Part shown: one piece after another, positions 15,401 to 25,197 of the stretch
How positions within the stretch are numbered: position 1 is the first letter of the stretch
Layout of the letters: every line of letters starts with the position of its first letter
Assembly: GCA_910589485.1 (NCBI GenBank)
Contig: CAJUSW010000002.1
Coordinates: forward strand, 124,001 to 188,000
Length of the DNA stretch: 64,000 bases
Source of the DNA: an uncultured Duncaniella sp.
GTDB lineage: Bacteria; Bacteroidota; Bacteroidia; Bacteroidales; Muribaculaceae
Direction: 5' to 3'
Made by a program: the position numbers and the translations under genes
The notes under the pieces: model-generated
What the model saw: only the letters and a program-made list of their open reading frames with translations
Databases searched by the model: none
What the model was told of the DNA's origin: nothing

Positions 15401-18400
15401 ATGGAGGAGCGTATTCTCATACTTGACGGTGCCATGGGCACCATGATACAACGCCGCGGCCTAACGGAAGAGGATTTTCGTGGCGAGAGGTTTGCCGGAT
15501 GGCATGTCGACCTGAGGGGCAACAACGACCTGCTGTGCCTCACACGTCCCGATGTGATCGAGGATATCGCTCGCGAATATGTCGAGGCAGGGTGTGACAT
15601 CATCAGCACCAACACTTTCAACGCCAACGCCATCTCGCTCGCCGACTACGGCATGGCCCACCTGGCCCGCGAGATCAGTCGCGAGGGGGCGAGGATAGCC
15701 CGCCGGGCGGCCGACAGCGCCGGGCGCCGGGTGATGGTGGCCGGGTCGATGGGTCCTACCAACAAGACCGCCTCGATGAGTCCCGACATCAGCGACCCGG
15801 GCATGAGGGCTGTGACATATGATGAGCTCTACAGCGCCTATACCGAGCAGATCGAGGGGCTGATGGAGGGGGGAGCGGACCTGCTGCTCTTCGAGACGAT
15901 ATTTGACACGCTCAACGTCAAGGCCGGTATCGAGGCCGCCGTCGACGTGATGGCCCGCACCGGGCGCGAGCTCCCCATTATGCTATCGGTGACCATAGCC
16001 GGCAAGGACGGGCGCACATTCTCGGGGCAGACCCTCGAGGCGTTCATAGCATCGGTGAGCCACGCGCCTATAGCCTCGCTTGGTCTCAACTGCTCGTTCG
16101 GCCCCCGCGACATCAAGCCGTGGATAGCCGAACTGGCCCGCGTGAGCCCGTGGCCCGTGTCGTGCCACCCCAACGCAGGACTCCCCGACGAGACCGGGCA
16201 TTACAGCGAGACCCCCGAGAGCATGGCCGAGGTGATGGCCGGACTGGTCGACGAGGGGCTTGTGAATATAATAGGAGGGTGTTGCGGCACCACTCCCGCC
16301 CACATAGCTCGTTACCGCGACATAGTGGCCGGGAAGAAGCCCCATGTGCCACCGGTGCGCGAGGCGGTGATGAGGCTCTCGGGCCTCGAAGTGCTCGAGG
16401 TGACCCCGGAGAAGAATTTCGTGAACGTGGGCGAGCGGTGCAATGTGGCCGGATCGCGCAAATTCCTGCGCCTGATAGGGGAGGGAAATTATGACGAGGC
16501 GATAGCCATAGCCCGCAAGCAGGTGGAGGATGGTGCTCAGATAATAGACATAAATATGGACGACGGACTGCTCGACACCCGCGCCGAGATGTGCCGTTTC
16601 CTCAATCTCCTGGCGGCCGAGCCAGACATAGCCCGCGTGCCGGTGATGATCGACTCCTCCAAGTGGGAGGTGATCGAGAGCGCGCTGAAATGTGTGCAGG
16701 GCAAGGGGATAGTCAACTCCATATCGCTCAAGGAGGGGGAGGAGTCGTTTCTCCACCGCGCCCGCCGCATCCGTGCCCTCGGAGCCGCCGTGGTGGTGAT
16801 GGCATTTGATGAGAAAGGGCAGGCCGACACTTACGAGAGGAAGATCGAGGTGTGTGCCCGCGCCTATGACCTGCTCACCCGTCAGGCAGGATTCCCGCCC
16901 GAGGATATAATATTCGACCCCAATATACTCTCCATAGCCACCGGCATAGAGGAGCATGATCGCTACGGACTCGACTTCATCCGCGCCGTGGAGTGGATAA
17001 AGACCAATCTGCCGGGCGCCAAGGTGAGCGGTGGAGTGAGCAACCTGTCGTTTGCCTTCCGCGGAAACAACCCCCTGCGCGAGGCGATGCACGCCGTGTT
17101 CCTGTATCACGCCGTGAAGGCCGGCATGGATATGGGTATAGTGAACCCCGCCACCTCGGTGACGTATGCCGACATCGACCCCGAACTGCGCACTCTGCTC
17201 GAGGATGTGGTGCTGTGCCGGCGGGAGGGAGCCTCGGAGGATCTTGCCGCCTATGCCTCGGCCCACGCCCCGCAGGGGAAGGGGGAGGCCAAGGGCACGG
17301 CTGTGGCCGAGTGGAGAACGCTCCCGGTGGAGGATCGCCTGGTCTATGCCTTGGTACACGGCATCGGCTCGCATCTAAGCGAGGACTTGGCCGAGGCGCT
17401 CGCTTCGGGTGCCGAGCCTGTGGCGCTGATCGACGGACCGCTCATGCGGGGCATGAATAGGGTAGGGGAGTTGTTTGGCGAAGGGAAGATGTTCCTTCCC
17501 CAGGTGGTGAAGACCGCCCGCACCATGAAGAGCGCCGTGGCCCTGCTCCAGCCCGAGATTGACAGGCGCAAGAGCGATACCACAGCCGGCGGAGGGGGCA
17601 AGGCCGGAAAGGTGCTGTTTGCCACCGTCAAGGGGGATGTGCACGACATAGGGAAGAATATAGTGTCGATAGTGCTCGCGTGCAACAACTACGAGGTGAT
17701 CGACCTCGGCGTGATGGTGCCCGCCGAGACTATCGTGGAGACCGCCCGTCGGGAACGGCCCGACATAGTGTGCCTCTCGGGGCTCATCACCCCGTCGCTC
17801 GACGAGATGGCCCATGTGGCCGACGAGATGCGCCGTGCAGGCCTCTCGATACCTCTCATGGTGGGTGGAGCCACCACCTCGCGCCTACACACGGCCCTGA
17901 AGATCGATCCCCTATATCCCGGCGCGGTGATACATGTGCCCGACGCGTCGCAGAATCCTCTGCTCGCCGCCCGATTGCTCAACCCCGCCACCCGCGAGGC
18001 ATATATCTCAGCCCTGAAAGCCGAGGCGCGGGCCATGCGCGAGGAGCATGAGCGCCGAGTGGCCTCCACGCACCTCACCCCTATAGCCGAAGCCCGCTCA
18101 CGGTCGGCCCGCACCGCTCTGGAGCCTTACGTGGCCCCCGCACCCGCCGTGCCGGGACTCACAGTGGTGGAGGTGCCTGTGAGTGAACTGCTTCCGCTCA
18201 TCAATTACCGCGCCCTGCTGAGCGCGTGGAAGCTACCCGCCACGCTTGCCGATGCGTTTGGCCTCCACGACTGCCCCGCCTGTGAGGCTCAGTGGCGCCA
18301 GGCCCATGCGGGACGGGAGGGGGCCGAGCGGTGTGACGAGGCCCTGAAGCTCGCCCGCGACGCCCGCCGGGTGCTCGCAGACCTCGCCTCTCGCCCTGCA

Positions 18401-19045
18401 GGGATGGTCAAGGGGGTGGTGAGCCTCACTCCGGCCCGATCGGAGGGGGACGATATAGTGATCACACTCCCCGATGGGGGCGGAGAGGTGAGCATACCCA
18501 CCCTGCGCCGTCAGCAACCCGACGAGGCGGGGCTCTACCCGGCGATGGCCGATTTCATCGCTCCCGCAGGTGAGGGGGATTGGATAGGGGCGTTTGCCGT
18601 CACGGTCGACACCGATGCCGAGGTGAAAGCGCTCGACGCCGGGGGAGACTCCTATGGTTCCCTGCTCCTGCTCACGCTGTCGCACCGCTTGGCCGAGGCC
18701 GCCTCGGAGTGGCTTCACCGCCATGTGCGCCGACAGTTGTGGGGATACGCACCGGGAGAGCCCGACTATACCTTAGCACAACTGCAGGAGGGGCTGATGC
18801 AGGGGATACGCCCGGCCATGGGCTACCCCTCGATGCCCGACCAGACCCTCAATCTGCTCCTCGACCGCCTGCTCGGCATGGATGAGATAGGGATACGCCT
18901 CACCGAGAACGGCGCCATGGACCCATCGGCGAGCGTGAGCGGGCTGTATATCTCCCACCCCGGGGCGCGATACTTCAATGTAGGCACTGTGGGTGCTGAC
19001 CAGGAGGCCGATTATGCCCGCCGACGTGGCGCGGTGGCAGTATAG
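15401..19045 (+). CDS. metH: Cobalamin-dependent methionine synthase
   Basis: Transfers a methyl group from methyltetrahydrofolate through cobalamin to homocysteine, making methionine in the cytoplasm. At 1214 aa it has all four modules in order. The homocysteine domain starts with LILDGAMGTMIQ and ends with the zinc cysteines IIGGCCGTTPAHI. The pterin domain begins NFVNVGERCNVAGS. The cobalamin domain has DVHDIGKNIV, carrying the axial histidine of DxHxxG. The C-terminal activation domain, which binds S-adenosylmethionine, contains RPAMGYPSMPDQ and SVSGLYISHPGARYF. It is full length, unlike split forms. No B12 riboswitch was recognised in the 159-bp upstream gap. Confidence 0.97.
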   Translation: MEERILILDGAMGTMIQRRGLTEEDFRGERFAGWHVDLRGNNDLLCLTRPDVIEDIAREYVEAGCDIISTNTFNANAISLADYGMAHLAREISREGARIARRAADSAGRRVMVAGSMGPTNKTASMSPDISDPGMRAVTYDELYSAYTEQIEGLMEGGADLLLFETIFDTLNVKAGIEAAVDVMARTGRELPIMLSVTIAGKDGRTFSGQTLEAFIASVSHAPIASLGLNCSFGPRDIKPWIAELARVSPWPVSCHPNAGLPDETGHYSETPESMAEVMAGLVDEGLVNIIGGCCGTTPAHIARYRDIVAGKKPHVPPVREAVMRLSGLEVLEVTPEKNFVNVGERCNVAGSRKFLRLIGEGNYDEAIAIARKQVEDGAQIIDINMDDGLLDTRAEMCRFLNLLAAEPDIARVPVMIDSSKWEVIESALKCVQGKGIVNSISLKEGEESFLHRARRIRALGAAVVVMAFDEKGQADTYERKIEVCARAYDLLTRQAGFPPEDIIFDPNILSIATGIEEHDRYGLDFIRAVEWIKTNLPGAKVSGGVSNLSFAFRGNNPLREAMHAVFLYHAVKAGMDMGIVNPATSVTYADIDPELRTLLEDVVLCRREGASEDLAAYASAHAPQGKGEAKGTAVAEWRTLPVEDRLVYALVHGIGSHLSEDLAEALASGAEPVALIDGPLMRGMNRVGELFGEGKMFLPQVVKTARTMKSAVALLQPEIDRRKSDTTAGGGGKAGKVLFATVKGDVHDIGKNIVSIVLACNNYEVIDLGVMVPAETIVETARRERPDIVCLSGLITPSLDEMAHVADEMRRAGLSIPLMVGGATTSRLHTALKIDPLYPGAVIHVPDASQNPLLAARLLNPATREAYISALKAEARAMREEHERRVASTHLTPIAEARSRSARTALEPYVAPAPAVPGLTVVEVPVSELLPLINYRALLSAWKLPATLADAFGLHDCPACEAQWRQAHAGREGAERCDEALKLARDARRVLADLASRPAGMVKGVVSLTPARSEGDDIVITLPDGGGEVSIPTLRRQQPDEAGLYPAMADFIAPAGEGDWIGAFAVTVDTDAEVKALDAGGDSYGSLLLLTLSHRLAEAASEWLHRHVRRQLWGYAPGEPDYTLAQLQEGLMQGIRPAMGYPSMPDQTLNLLLDRLLGMDEIGIRLTENGAMDPSASVSGLYISHPGARYFNVGTVGADQEADYARRRGAVAV

Positions 19046-19057
19046 ATTCTAAATAGA

Positions 19058-19102
19058 GCTCGCCCCCGTTGGTCGATTTCGGCCGGCGGGGCGAGCGCTT
19101 TT
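19058..19102 (+). terminator. Intrinsic terminator of metH
   Basis: GCTCGCCCCC (from 19058) pairs with the GGGGCGAGC that ends at 19096, and TTTT follows in 19097-19102. It starts 12 bp after the metH stop codon. Confidence 0.8.
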
Positions 19103-19692
19103 ATGGGGTGTACCCGAAGAAAATACCACTTTAACGTATTTTAACATCGGGGGGGGGGGGGTAATTTTTGCCGACAAATCCGTAATTTTGCAGGAAATAA
19201 AGACGGCTCGTGTGCCACCAAGCATGAAGTGACCCGCGCCGCACCATTTAACTTAGCTTAATAAGAGTTCTCCAACTTAACCTAAAAAGTTCTTGAATCT
19301 CGATAATTGACTTACTATAGGGTTACATATGAAAATCCTCAGTAACATAACAAGATGTGTGCTAAGAGAGCCGGCCGACCCTCCATGCTGTTCACGGGTC
19401 CGTCGATCTCTTATTTTGTCCATTTATGCTTCGTCATAACTCCTGATATACAGGGTCGTAGCCGTCAGTCGAACGTTTTTCAGCCGTGGTCTCCACTCTC
19501 CTGCACAAGGTGGCCGGCATGAGAAAAGACTGTGAGAGCCACGCCCCCGCTACGCTATGTGCCCCGGCCCCCTCGGGCTGTTTACCCTTGATAACCCCCT
19601 CTCCGCCCACTTTGACACACTGCAAACTACACACCACACTGTCATCTGCATCTCACTCCATCCCATCGACAAGTAATTGAGCTCAATATAAT
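19103..19692 (+). promoter_or_regulatory. Pilus operon upstream region: 13-G tract, TAATTTTG box and about 500-nt leader
   Basis: A run of 13 G (19149-19161) lies just upstream of the place where a -33 element would sit for the TAATTTTG box at 19183-19190 (expected 19160-19163). After that there are about 500 bp before the first pilus gene. A 36-codon frame starting at ATG 19329 ends at 19439; I do not treat it as a proven gene. Imperfect direct repeats AACTTAGCTTAATAAGAG and AACTTAACCTAAAA lie near 19249 and 19274. The homopolymer could make transcription phase-variable by slippage. Confidence 0.5.
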
Positions 19693-20277
19693 ATGAAAGC
19701 CAAATCAATAATCACAGCGATCGTGCTTGCCGTCCTCGGCATAGCCCGGGTTCAGGCCCAGGATGTCGCAGTCAAGACCGATCTTCTTAAAGACGTCGTG
19801 CTCACTCCCACTATAGGAGTAGAATTCGGCCTCGCACCCAAATGGACATTCGAGGTGTCGGGCTCGCTCAACGCATGGCCCGTCAACGACCACTACTGGA
19901 AGCAGTGGATGGTGATGCCCGAGGCACGCTACTGGTTCTGCCAGCGCTTTGCCGGACACTTCGTAGGCGCCCACGTGCTTGGCGGCCAGTACAACTTCGG
20001 CAACCTCCACAACAACATCAAGTTTCTCGGCACCGACTTCTCCAAGCTCACCGACGAGCGTCACCAGGGTTGGATGGTGGGAGCCGGCATAGCCTATGGT
20101 TATGACTGGATACTCTCGCGCCACTGGAACCTCGAGGCCGAGATAGGATTCGGATGGGTCTACACCCGCTACGACGTGTACCCCTGCGCCACCTGCGGCA
20201 CCAAGACCCGCTCGCGCAAGCCCCACAATTACGTCGGTCCCACCAAGGCTGCCATCAACTTAGTCTACACCTTCTAA
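19693..20277 (+). CDS. DUF3575-type outer membrane protein, first gene of pilus operon
   Basis: A 194-aa protein with a signal peptide (residues 1-22, ending RVQAQ) and a small outer-membrane barrel. Features include TDLLKDVVLTPTIGVEFGLAPKW near residues 28-50 and MPEARYWFCQRFAGHFVG. The barrel ends in the aromatic terminus NLVYTF, which fits outer-membrane insertion. The pattern matches the DUF3575 family often found at the head of type V pilus operons in Bacteroidales. A CATCG motif near the C-terminus may form a disulfide. The next gene starts 24 bp downstream. It probably helps pilus assembly or anchoring at the outer membrane; the precise role is unknown. Confidence 0.82.
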   Translation: MKAKSIITAIVLAVLGIARVQAQDVAVKTDLLKDVVLTPTIGVEFGLAPKWTFEVSGSLNAWPVNDHYWKQWMVMPEARYWFCQRFAGHFVGAHVLGGQYNFGNLHNNIKFLGTDFSKLTDERHQGWMVGAGIAYGYDWILSRHWNLEAEIGFGWVYTRYDVYPCATCGTKTRSRKPHNYVGPTKAAINLVYTF

Positions 20278-20301
20278 GGCAACACTATATTGCAGATCAA
20301 T

Positions 20302-21819
20302 ATGAAACTACATAAATTCATCCTTTCGCTCTCGCTCCTTGCACTTGCAGGGACAAGCGCGTATGCCGGGGAGGCCGACGTTAAGGCCGCGGATGTGTAT
20401 TCCCCCCTCAAGGTCTATGACATGAGCGCGCGTGTCGACGAGCAGGCCCGCACATTAGCTCTCACCATCGACCTCAACATGGCCGACATGAAGCTCCCCA
20501 TCAACCGCGAGATGATATTCACTCCCGTGATAATCAGCGCCGACGGTACTCAGAGCCTCGAACTCAGCCCCGTGATAGTGGCCGGACGCAACCGCTACTA
20601 CTGGCACCTGCGCAACGCCGACTTCGACGCCCCCGGCACCAAGGTGTACCGCGCCGGCGAGAAGGACCACGCCATATACAAGGAGCTGATAGACTTCCAG
20701 CCCTGGATGCAGAACTCCACCGTGGAGATGCGCCAGCAGGGGGCCGACTGCTGTGACGATCCCGTGCCTTTTGACGGCGGATCTCCCAACGGCAACGTGG
20801 AGCTCGCGCGCATCGACACCCGCCGTCCCGCCATCGTCGATGAGTTCGTGTTCACTCCTCCGGTGGATGCCGGTCCTGTGATCAAGGCATTGAAGGGTTC
20901 GGCGTTTGTGACATTCGTTGTGAACCGCACCGAGCTTAAGCCCGACTATATGATCAACCGCCAGGAGCTCAAGAAGATCACCGGTTCGATCGACCTGGTG
21001 CGCAACGACAAGGACGCCACCATCACCCACGTACACATCAAGGGCTTCGCCTCGCCCGAGGGTCCGTATGCCAACAACGTGCGCCTCGCCCAGGGCCGTA
21101 CCGAGACCCTCCGCCGTTACGTGCGCGACCTCTACGCCTTCAACGACACCACCATCACATCGTCCTACGAGCCTGAGGATTGGGACGGACTCCGCCACTG
21201 GGTAAAGGATTCCGTGAAGCCCGAGCTTGCCGACCGTGCCGGCCTCCTCGCTGTGATCGACGACAAGGCACTCGAGCCTGATGCCCGCGACCGTGCGCTC
21301 AAGACCCGCTTCCCCAAGGATTATGCCGTGATACTCCGCGACATCTACCCCTGGCTCCGCCATTCCGACTACACCGTCACCTACTCGATACGTACCTATA
21401 ATACTGTCGACGAGATTCTTGCCGTGTACAATCAGGATCCCACCCGTCTGCGCAACGTCGATTTCTTCACTCTCGCGCAGTCCTATCCCGTGGGTTCCGA
21501 CCAGTACTGTGCAGTGATGGAGAAAGCCGTGGAGGTTTACCCCGACGATCCCGGTTCCAACCTCAATGCCGCCAATATAGAGATGCGTCGTGGCGACCTC
21601 GACAAGGCTCAGACTCACCTGCTTAAGTCGGGCAAGACTCCTCAGGCCATCTATGCACGTGGCGTCCTCGCTGCCAAGCGCGGTGACTACCGCGAGGCCC
21701 GCGAGCTCTTCACTCAGGCTAAGCAGGCCGGTGTGCCCCAGGCTCAGAATTATCTCGATAAGATAGAGCAGATCCAGAACCACAGTGCGGTGACTATTAC
21801 AGTGCCATTAACTAAATAA
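20302..21819 (+). CDS. DUF3868/OmpA-like pilus-associated protein with TPR tail
   Basis: A 505-aa exported protein. The signal peptide is residues 1-22 (ending TSAYAGE). The N-terminal DUF3868-like part includes LPINREMIFTPVI and the AGRNRYYWHLRN segment. The middle (about residues 200-280) is OmpA-like, with KGFASPEGPYANNVRLAQGR, the usual peptidoglycan-contact fold. The last 90 residues form TPR-type helices (NAANIEMRRGDLDKAQ, RGDYREARELFTQA). It belongs to the pilus operon, 24 bp after the DUF3575 gene, and may link the pilus assembly site to the cell wall. I chose ATG 20302 because the signal peptide starts there; a TTG at 20290 is in frame. Confidence 0.82.
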   Translation: MKLHKFILSLSLLALAGTSAYAGEADVKAADVYSPLKVYDMSARVDEQARTLALTIDLNMADMKLPINREMIFTPVIISADGTQSLELSPVIVAGRNRYYWHLRNADFDAPGTKVYRAGEKDHAIYKELIDFQPWMQNSTVEMRQQGADCCDDPVPFDGGSPNGNVELARIDTRRPAIVDEFVFTPPVDAGPVIKALKGSAFVTFVVNRTELKPDYMINRQELKKITGSIDLVRNDKDATITHVHIKGFASPEGPYANNVRLAQGRTETLRRYVRDLYAFNDTTITSSYEPEDWDGLRHWVKDSVKPELADRAGLLAVIDDKALEPDARDRALKTRFPKDYAVILRDIYPWLRHSDYTVTYSIRTYNTVDEILAVYNQDPTRLRNVDFFTLAQSYPVGSDQYCAVMEKAVEVYPDDPGSNLNAANIEMRRGDLDKAQTHLLKSGKTPQAIYARGVLAAKRGDYREARELFTQAKQAGVPQAQNYLDKIEQIQNHSAVTITVPLTK

Positions 21820-21820
21820 G

Positions 21821-22030
21821 AGTATAGAGTTTTTTAGTATAGAGGTTTTTAGAGAAGTATAGAGTTTAAAGTATAGAGTATAGGGATTAGCCCTCATAGC
21901 CCTTTGGCCCTCTGGTCTAAACTCCATGGGACAACCCTCAAGCCCTTTGGCCCTCTGGTCTAATCTTCCTCTATACTTTCCCCTTCATCCTCTATACTTA
22001 AAAAATCCCTCTATACTCCCACAAAAAGGA
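21821..22030. repeat. Intergenic repeat block before the major pilin gene
   Basis: TATAGAG-rich tracts (21821-21886) are followed by two identical 23-mers, AGCCCTTTGG...GGTCTAA, at 21898-21920 and 21941-21963, then CTATACTT tracts that are the reverse complement of the first. A third identical 23-mer lies at 25296-25318. The symmetry (TATAGAG left, CTCTATA right) could form a large hairpin that separates transcription of the assembly genes from the pilin gene. Confidence 0.75.
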
Positions 22031-22068
22031 TATATTCAAATTTTTTATAAACCAACCTAAATTAAAGT

Positions 22069-23847
22069 ATGAACAAATTTTTTGCATCTATCGCAGTTGC
22101 AGCATCAGCCTTTGCGCTCGCAAGCTGTAGCAACGATGAGCCGATTGTTGACGGTGGAGCAAATGTTGAGTCTGATGGTAAAATGTACACCACACTCACA
22201 CTCTCCCTCCCCCAGGCTGGACGCTCTGAGACAATTAAGCCGGACGACAACACAAACTCAAATGACGGCTACGAGGTAGGTCTCGATCCCGAAAACCAGG
22301 TAGGCTCAATCCTCGTGGTACTTGCTAAGCAGGAGACTGACGGTAGCTATACCTACCTGACTTCCAACCGTGGCGAGGCTCACAAGGTAGCTAATACTGG
22401 TAACCGTCCTACCTACAACATGCAGTTTGAGACACGCAAACTCTATGATAATGAAAATGAAGAGGTTTATGTGTTTGCATTCTGCAATCCTACCTCCAAG
22501 CTGATTGAAGCCGCTGATGCTGGTTTCACTGATGGTTTTGTTGATGCTATGGGCAACCTTGCTGATGCCTCTATCTCCATCAACAATAACTTCCTGATGG
22601 CTAACGCCTCAAAAACAAAAAAGGTTCTTCCCAGCAAAGACGATATGGATAATACCTACAACACTCCCGAGAAACCTTTCTTCCTGGGTGTTGTAGAAGT
22701 GTCTCGTGTTACAGCCCGTTTCGACTTCAAGGAGACTACCTTTAAGGATCAGACTGTAGCTAACCGTTATCCCATCTATGATCACAATGTATCGGATGTT
22801 GATGATGAGGGCAATGTCACTACTTCAACTGTAGTAATGGGTTACGTGACTCTTACCGGAAAGGCCCTCATGAACGAGGCTCTTTCTTACTACTATCTCC
22901 CCCGTGTTTCTGACACCGACGCTTGGACAAATCCTGACATCTGCGGTGCCGAGACTCCCAATACCTTTGTAGTAAGCCCCTGGTATGAAGATAAATCAGC
23001 TGAAAAACTGACTCTTCAGTTCATCACTGATAACTACCGTTCTTCTGTAAAGGCCACTGATGCTGATTTCTGGACATCTGAGGGTGCTGTGTTTGAAAAC
23101 CTTACCTACGATGCCATTGGTACTAATCTTGGCGATGACAATGAAGATGATTCAACATGGGGTGAAGGTTCTAATCTCACCGCTGCTCAGAAGAAAGATT
23201 ACAAGATCTGGAAATATGTTTCAGAGAACACTATCCCCGGTGTGAACGACCAGCGCAAGGGTATCACCACCGGTGTTGTATTCAAGGGTAAGATCGAGGC
23301 CGCTGAGACAGCTAATGAAGATCTTAAGACTGTTCTCAAAGAAGCTAAGAATGCTCTTTACATGTATGGTGGCAAGCTCTATGGTGACTTCGCTATGCTT
23401 AAGAAGTTTGTGACTTCTCCCGAGAACTCATCTTCAATGGTAACCGAGAGCTTCAAGATTGCTTATGAGGATCAGATCACAGGTAAGACCGAGGAGGAGA
23501 TCAACGCTTCGATCAACGCTATCACTGAGGAGATTCTCACCGGTAAGGATGGCTTCACCATCTATCGTCCTTCTGGCAATGAATACCCCGTTTACTATCC
23601 ATACTACAACCGTCACTGGGATAATGCCAACAACACTCAGATGGCTGCTATGGAGTTTGCTACCGTTCGTAACAACATCTACAAGCTCTCGATCAACAGC
23701 ATCCTTGAGTTCGGTCACCCCGGCAAGCCCGGCGATGATCCCGATCCCGATGAACCCAACGATCCCGATGAAACTCCCAAGACTTACTTCCGCGTACAGG
23801 TACGTGTGCTTCCTTGGGTAGTTCGCGTGAACAATATCGATCTCTGA
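22069..23847 (+). CDS. Mfa1-like major fimbrial subunit (type V pilin)
   Basis: Main stalk subunit, exported as a lipoprotein, cleaved at the surface and polymerised by strand exchange in known type V pili. The 592-aa precursor has lipobox ALASC with Cys20. The first domain starts near YTTLTLSLPQAG; the arginine in AGRSET (about residue 63) is a candidate site for trypsin-like maturation. A long second domain follows. The end has an acidic linker rich in P and D (about residues 555-575) and a hydrophobic closing strand, VRVLPWVVRVNNIDL, matching the closing strand of the anchor gene product. Codon use is more AT-rich than neighbours, typical of highly expressed or diverging pilins. Strong hairpins follow. 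Confidence 0.88.
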   Translation: MNKFFASIAVAASAFALASCSNDEPIVDGGANVESDGKMYTTLTLSLPQAGRSETIKPDDNTNSNDGYEVGLDPENQVGSILVVLAKQETDGSYTYLTSNRGEAHKVANTGNRPTYNMQFETRKLYDNENEEVYVFAFCNPTSKLIEAADAGFTDGFVDAMGNLADASISINNNFLMANASKTKKVLPSKDDMDNTYNTPEKPFFLGVVEVSRVTARFDFKETTFKDQTVANRYPIYDHNVSDVDDEGNVTTSTVVMGYVTLTGKALMNEALSYYYLPRVSDTDAWTNPDICGAETPNTFVVSPWYEDKSAEKLTLQFITDNYRSSVKATDADFWTSEGAVFENLTYDAIGTNLGDDNEDDSTWGEGSNLTAAQKKDYKIWKYVSENTIPGVNDQRKGITTGVVFKGKIEAAETANEDLKTVLKEAKNALYMYGGKLYGDFAMLKKFVTSPENSSSMVTESFKIAYEDQITGKTEEEINASINAITEEILTGKDGFTIYRPSGNEYPVYYPYYNRHWDNANNTQMAAMEFATVRNNIYKLSINSILEFGHPGKPGDDPDPDEPNDPDETPKTYFRVQVRVLPWVVRVNNIDL

Positions 23848-23866
23848 TATTTCCCACACTGAGGCC

Positions 23867-23979
23867 GCACGGGACGGGCAGGTAGCCCGCCCATGCGTGC
23901 CCCTTTAAGGGATAGCCCTCTTGGTAACAGAGTCAGAGAGATTTTCCCAAATTGTAGGGGAGGGGACAGGCCCCTCCCG
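23867..23979 (+). terminator. Two GC-rich hairpins after the major pilin gene
   Basis: GCAC...GGGC pairs with GCCC...GTGC (23867-23900), and GGGGAGGGG pairs with CCCCTCCC (23957-23979). No long T run follows, so they more likely act as a partial terminator or a mRNA stabiliser. Either would give more stalk subunit than anchor and tip subunits. Confidence 0.6.
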
Positions 23980-24089
23980 CCCGGGCGGAGGCATTATCCT
24001 CCCCTGCAACCTTTCAATTAACTCGACCGTCTCCCCCCACCATCTCAGGAGCGGCTATCAATCCCCATCATACTAACTCTCACCAATCA

Positions 24090-25154
24090 ATGAGATTTTT
24101 TAACCTTAATATCCGTTCCGGCCTTATAGGCGCAGTGCTGTCACTCATTCCCGCTGTGGCCGGACTCACATCGTGTGGCATGATCTACGATGACCTCGAG
24201 CCATGTCCCGAAGGCGTAAACCTGCGGTTTATCTACGACTACAACATGGAGTTTGCCAACGCATTCCCCGCCAAGGTTCACTGCCTCACCGTATTTGTCT
24301 ATGACGAGGCAGGCAAATACGTCACCACCCGCACCGAGACCTCGCGCGATCTCCTCTCCGATGAAGGCTACCGCATGAACATCGACCTCCCTGCCGGCAA
24401 GTACCAGGTAGTGGCTTACGGTGGTATGCAGTGCGAGGACGCCTCATTCCATTTCATTGACACTCCCGCCACCGGGTCGACCATTAACGACCTCAGCGTG
24501 GCTCTCAATAAGGACATCATGGACAACACCTCCATCGGTGCCCTCCATAATCTTCATCCCCTGTTCTACGGTCGCAAGATCGACATAGAGGTGATGAAGG
24601 ACACTCCCGGCTATGAATCCTACACCGTCCCCATGATGAAGGATACCAACAACCTGCGCATCGTGCTCCAGGAGCTGAACTACGAGGATGTTGACCCCAA
24701 CGACTTTGATTTCCGCATCATCGACGACAATACCCTCATGGGCTGGAACAACGACGTGATCCCCACCGGTACCGATTACACTTATATCCCCTGGGTGACC
24801 GGACAGGTTTCGCCCGGCACACGCCCCGACGGTTCGGAGATGAAGAATGCTTTTGCTGAGCTTTCATTTGGCCGACTCATCTATAAGGATAACCCCATCA
24901 CCAACCCCGCCAATCCTCTCCTGCTCATCACCCGTCGCAGTGACGGAAGCGAGGTTGTGAAACTCCCTCTCAACCAGCTCCTGCTCATGTTCAAGAGCGA
25001 GAATTACGCTTCGATGCCTGCTCAGGAGTTCCTCGACCGCAAGTCGGAATGGGATATGCTCTTTATCCTCGACAAGCACTGGAAGTGGTACGAGATCGTG
25101 ATACAGGTCAATAACTGGATTGTCCGTATCAACCGCGCCGACCTCGGGATGTGA
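24090..25154 (+). CDS. FimB/Mfa2-family pilus anchor lipoprotein
   Basis: In type V pili the Mfa2/FimB protein stays lipid-anchored in the outer membrane and ends polymerisation, controlling length. This 354-aa protein has lipobox GLTSC with Cys29, then YDDLEPCPEGVNLRFIYDY, the hallmark opening of the family, and a beta-rich first domain with LTVFVYDEAGKYV and LPAGKYQVVAYGG. The final strand, IVIQVNNWIVRINRADLGM, resembles the pilin's closing strand. It sits directly after the stalk gene, the usual order. The 242-bp gap with hairpins suggests lower expression than the pilin. Confidence 0.9.
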   Translation: MRFFNLNIRSGLIGAVLSLIPAVAGLTSCGMIYDDLEPCPEGVNLRFIYDYNMEFANAFPAKVHCLTVFVYDEAGKYVTTRTETSRDLLSDEGYRMNIDLPAGKYQVVAYGGMQCEDASFHFIDTPATGSTINDLSVALNKDIMDNTSIGALHNLHPLFYGRKIDIEVMKDTPGYESYTVPMMKDTNNLRIVLQELNYEDVDPNDFDFRIIDDNTLMGWNNDVIPTGTDYTYIPWVTGQVSPGTRPDGSEMKNAFAELSFGRLIYKDNPITNPANPLLLITRRSDGSEVVKLPLNQLLLMFKSENYASMPAQEFLDRKSEWDMLFILDKHWKWYEIVIQVNNWIVRINRADLGM

Positions 25155-25197
25155 TTTGCCCCTTGCGGGGCAAAGGTTATGAGGTTATGAGATTATA

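Noticed and set aside
16120..17460. Many long frames in other phases inside metH, leuS, the HTCS and susC
   Set aside because: They are shadow frames caused by high GC and codon bias; the main frames carry all conserved motifs.
19329..19680. Short frames in the pilus leader (36 codons at 19329-19439; 64 codons at 19486-19680) as leader peptides or small genes
   Set aside because: Composition is typical of noncoding DNA, with no similarity that I recognise, no paired codons typical of attenuation, and no ribosome site. Kept only as a note on the leader.
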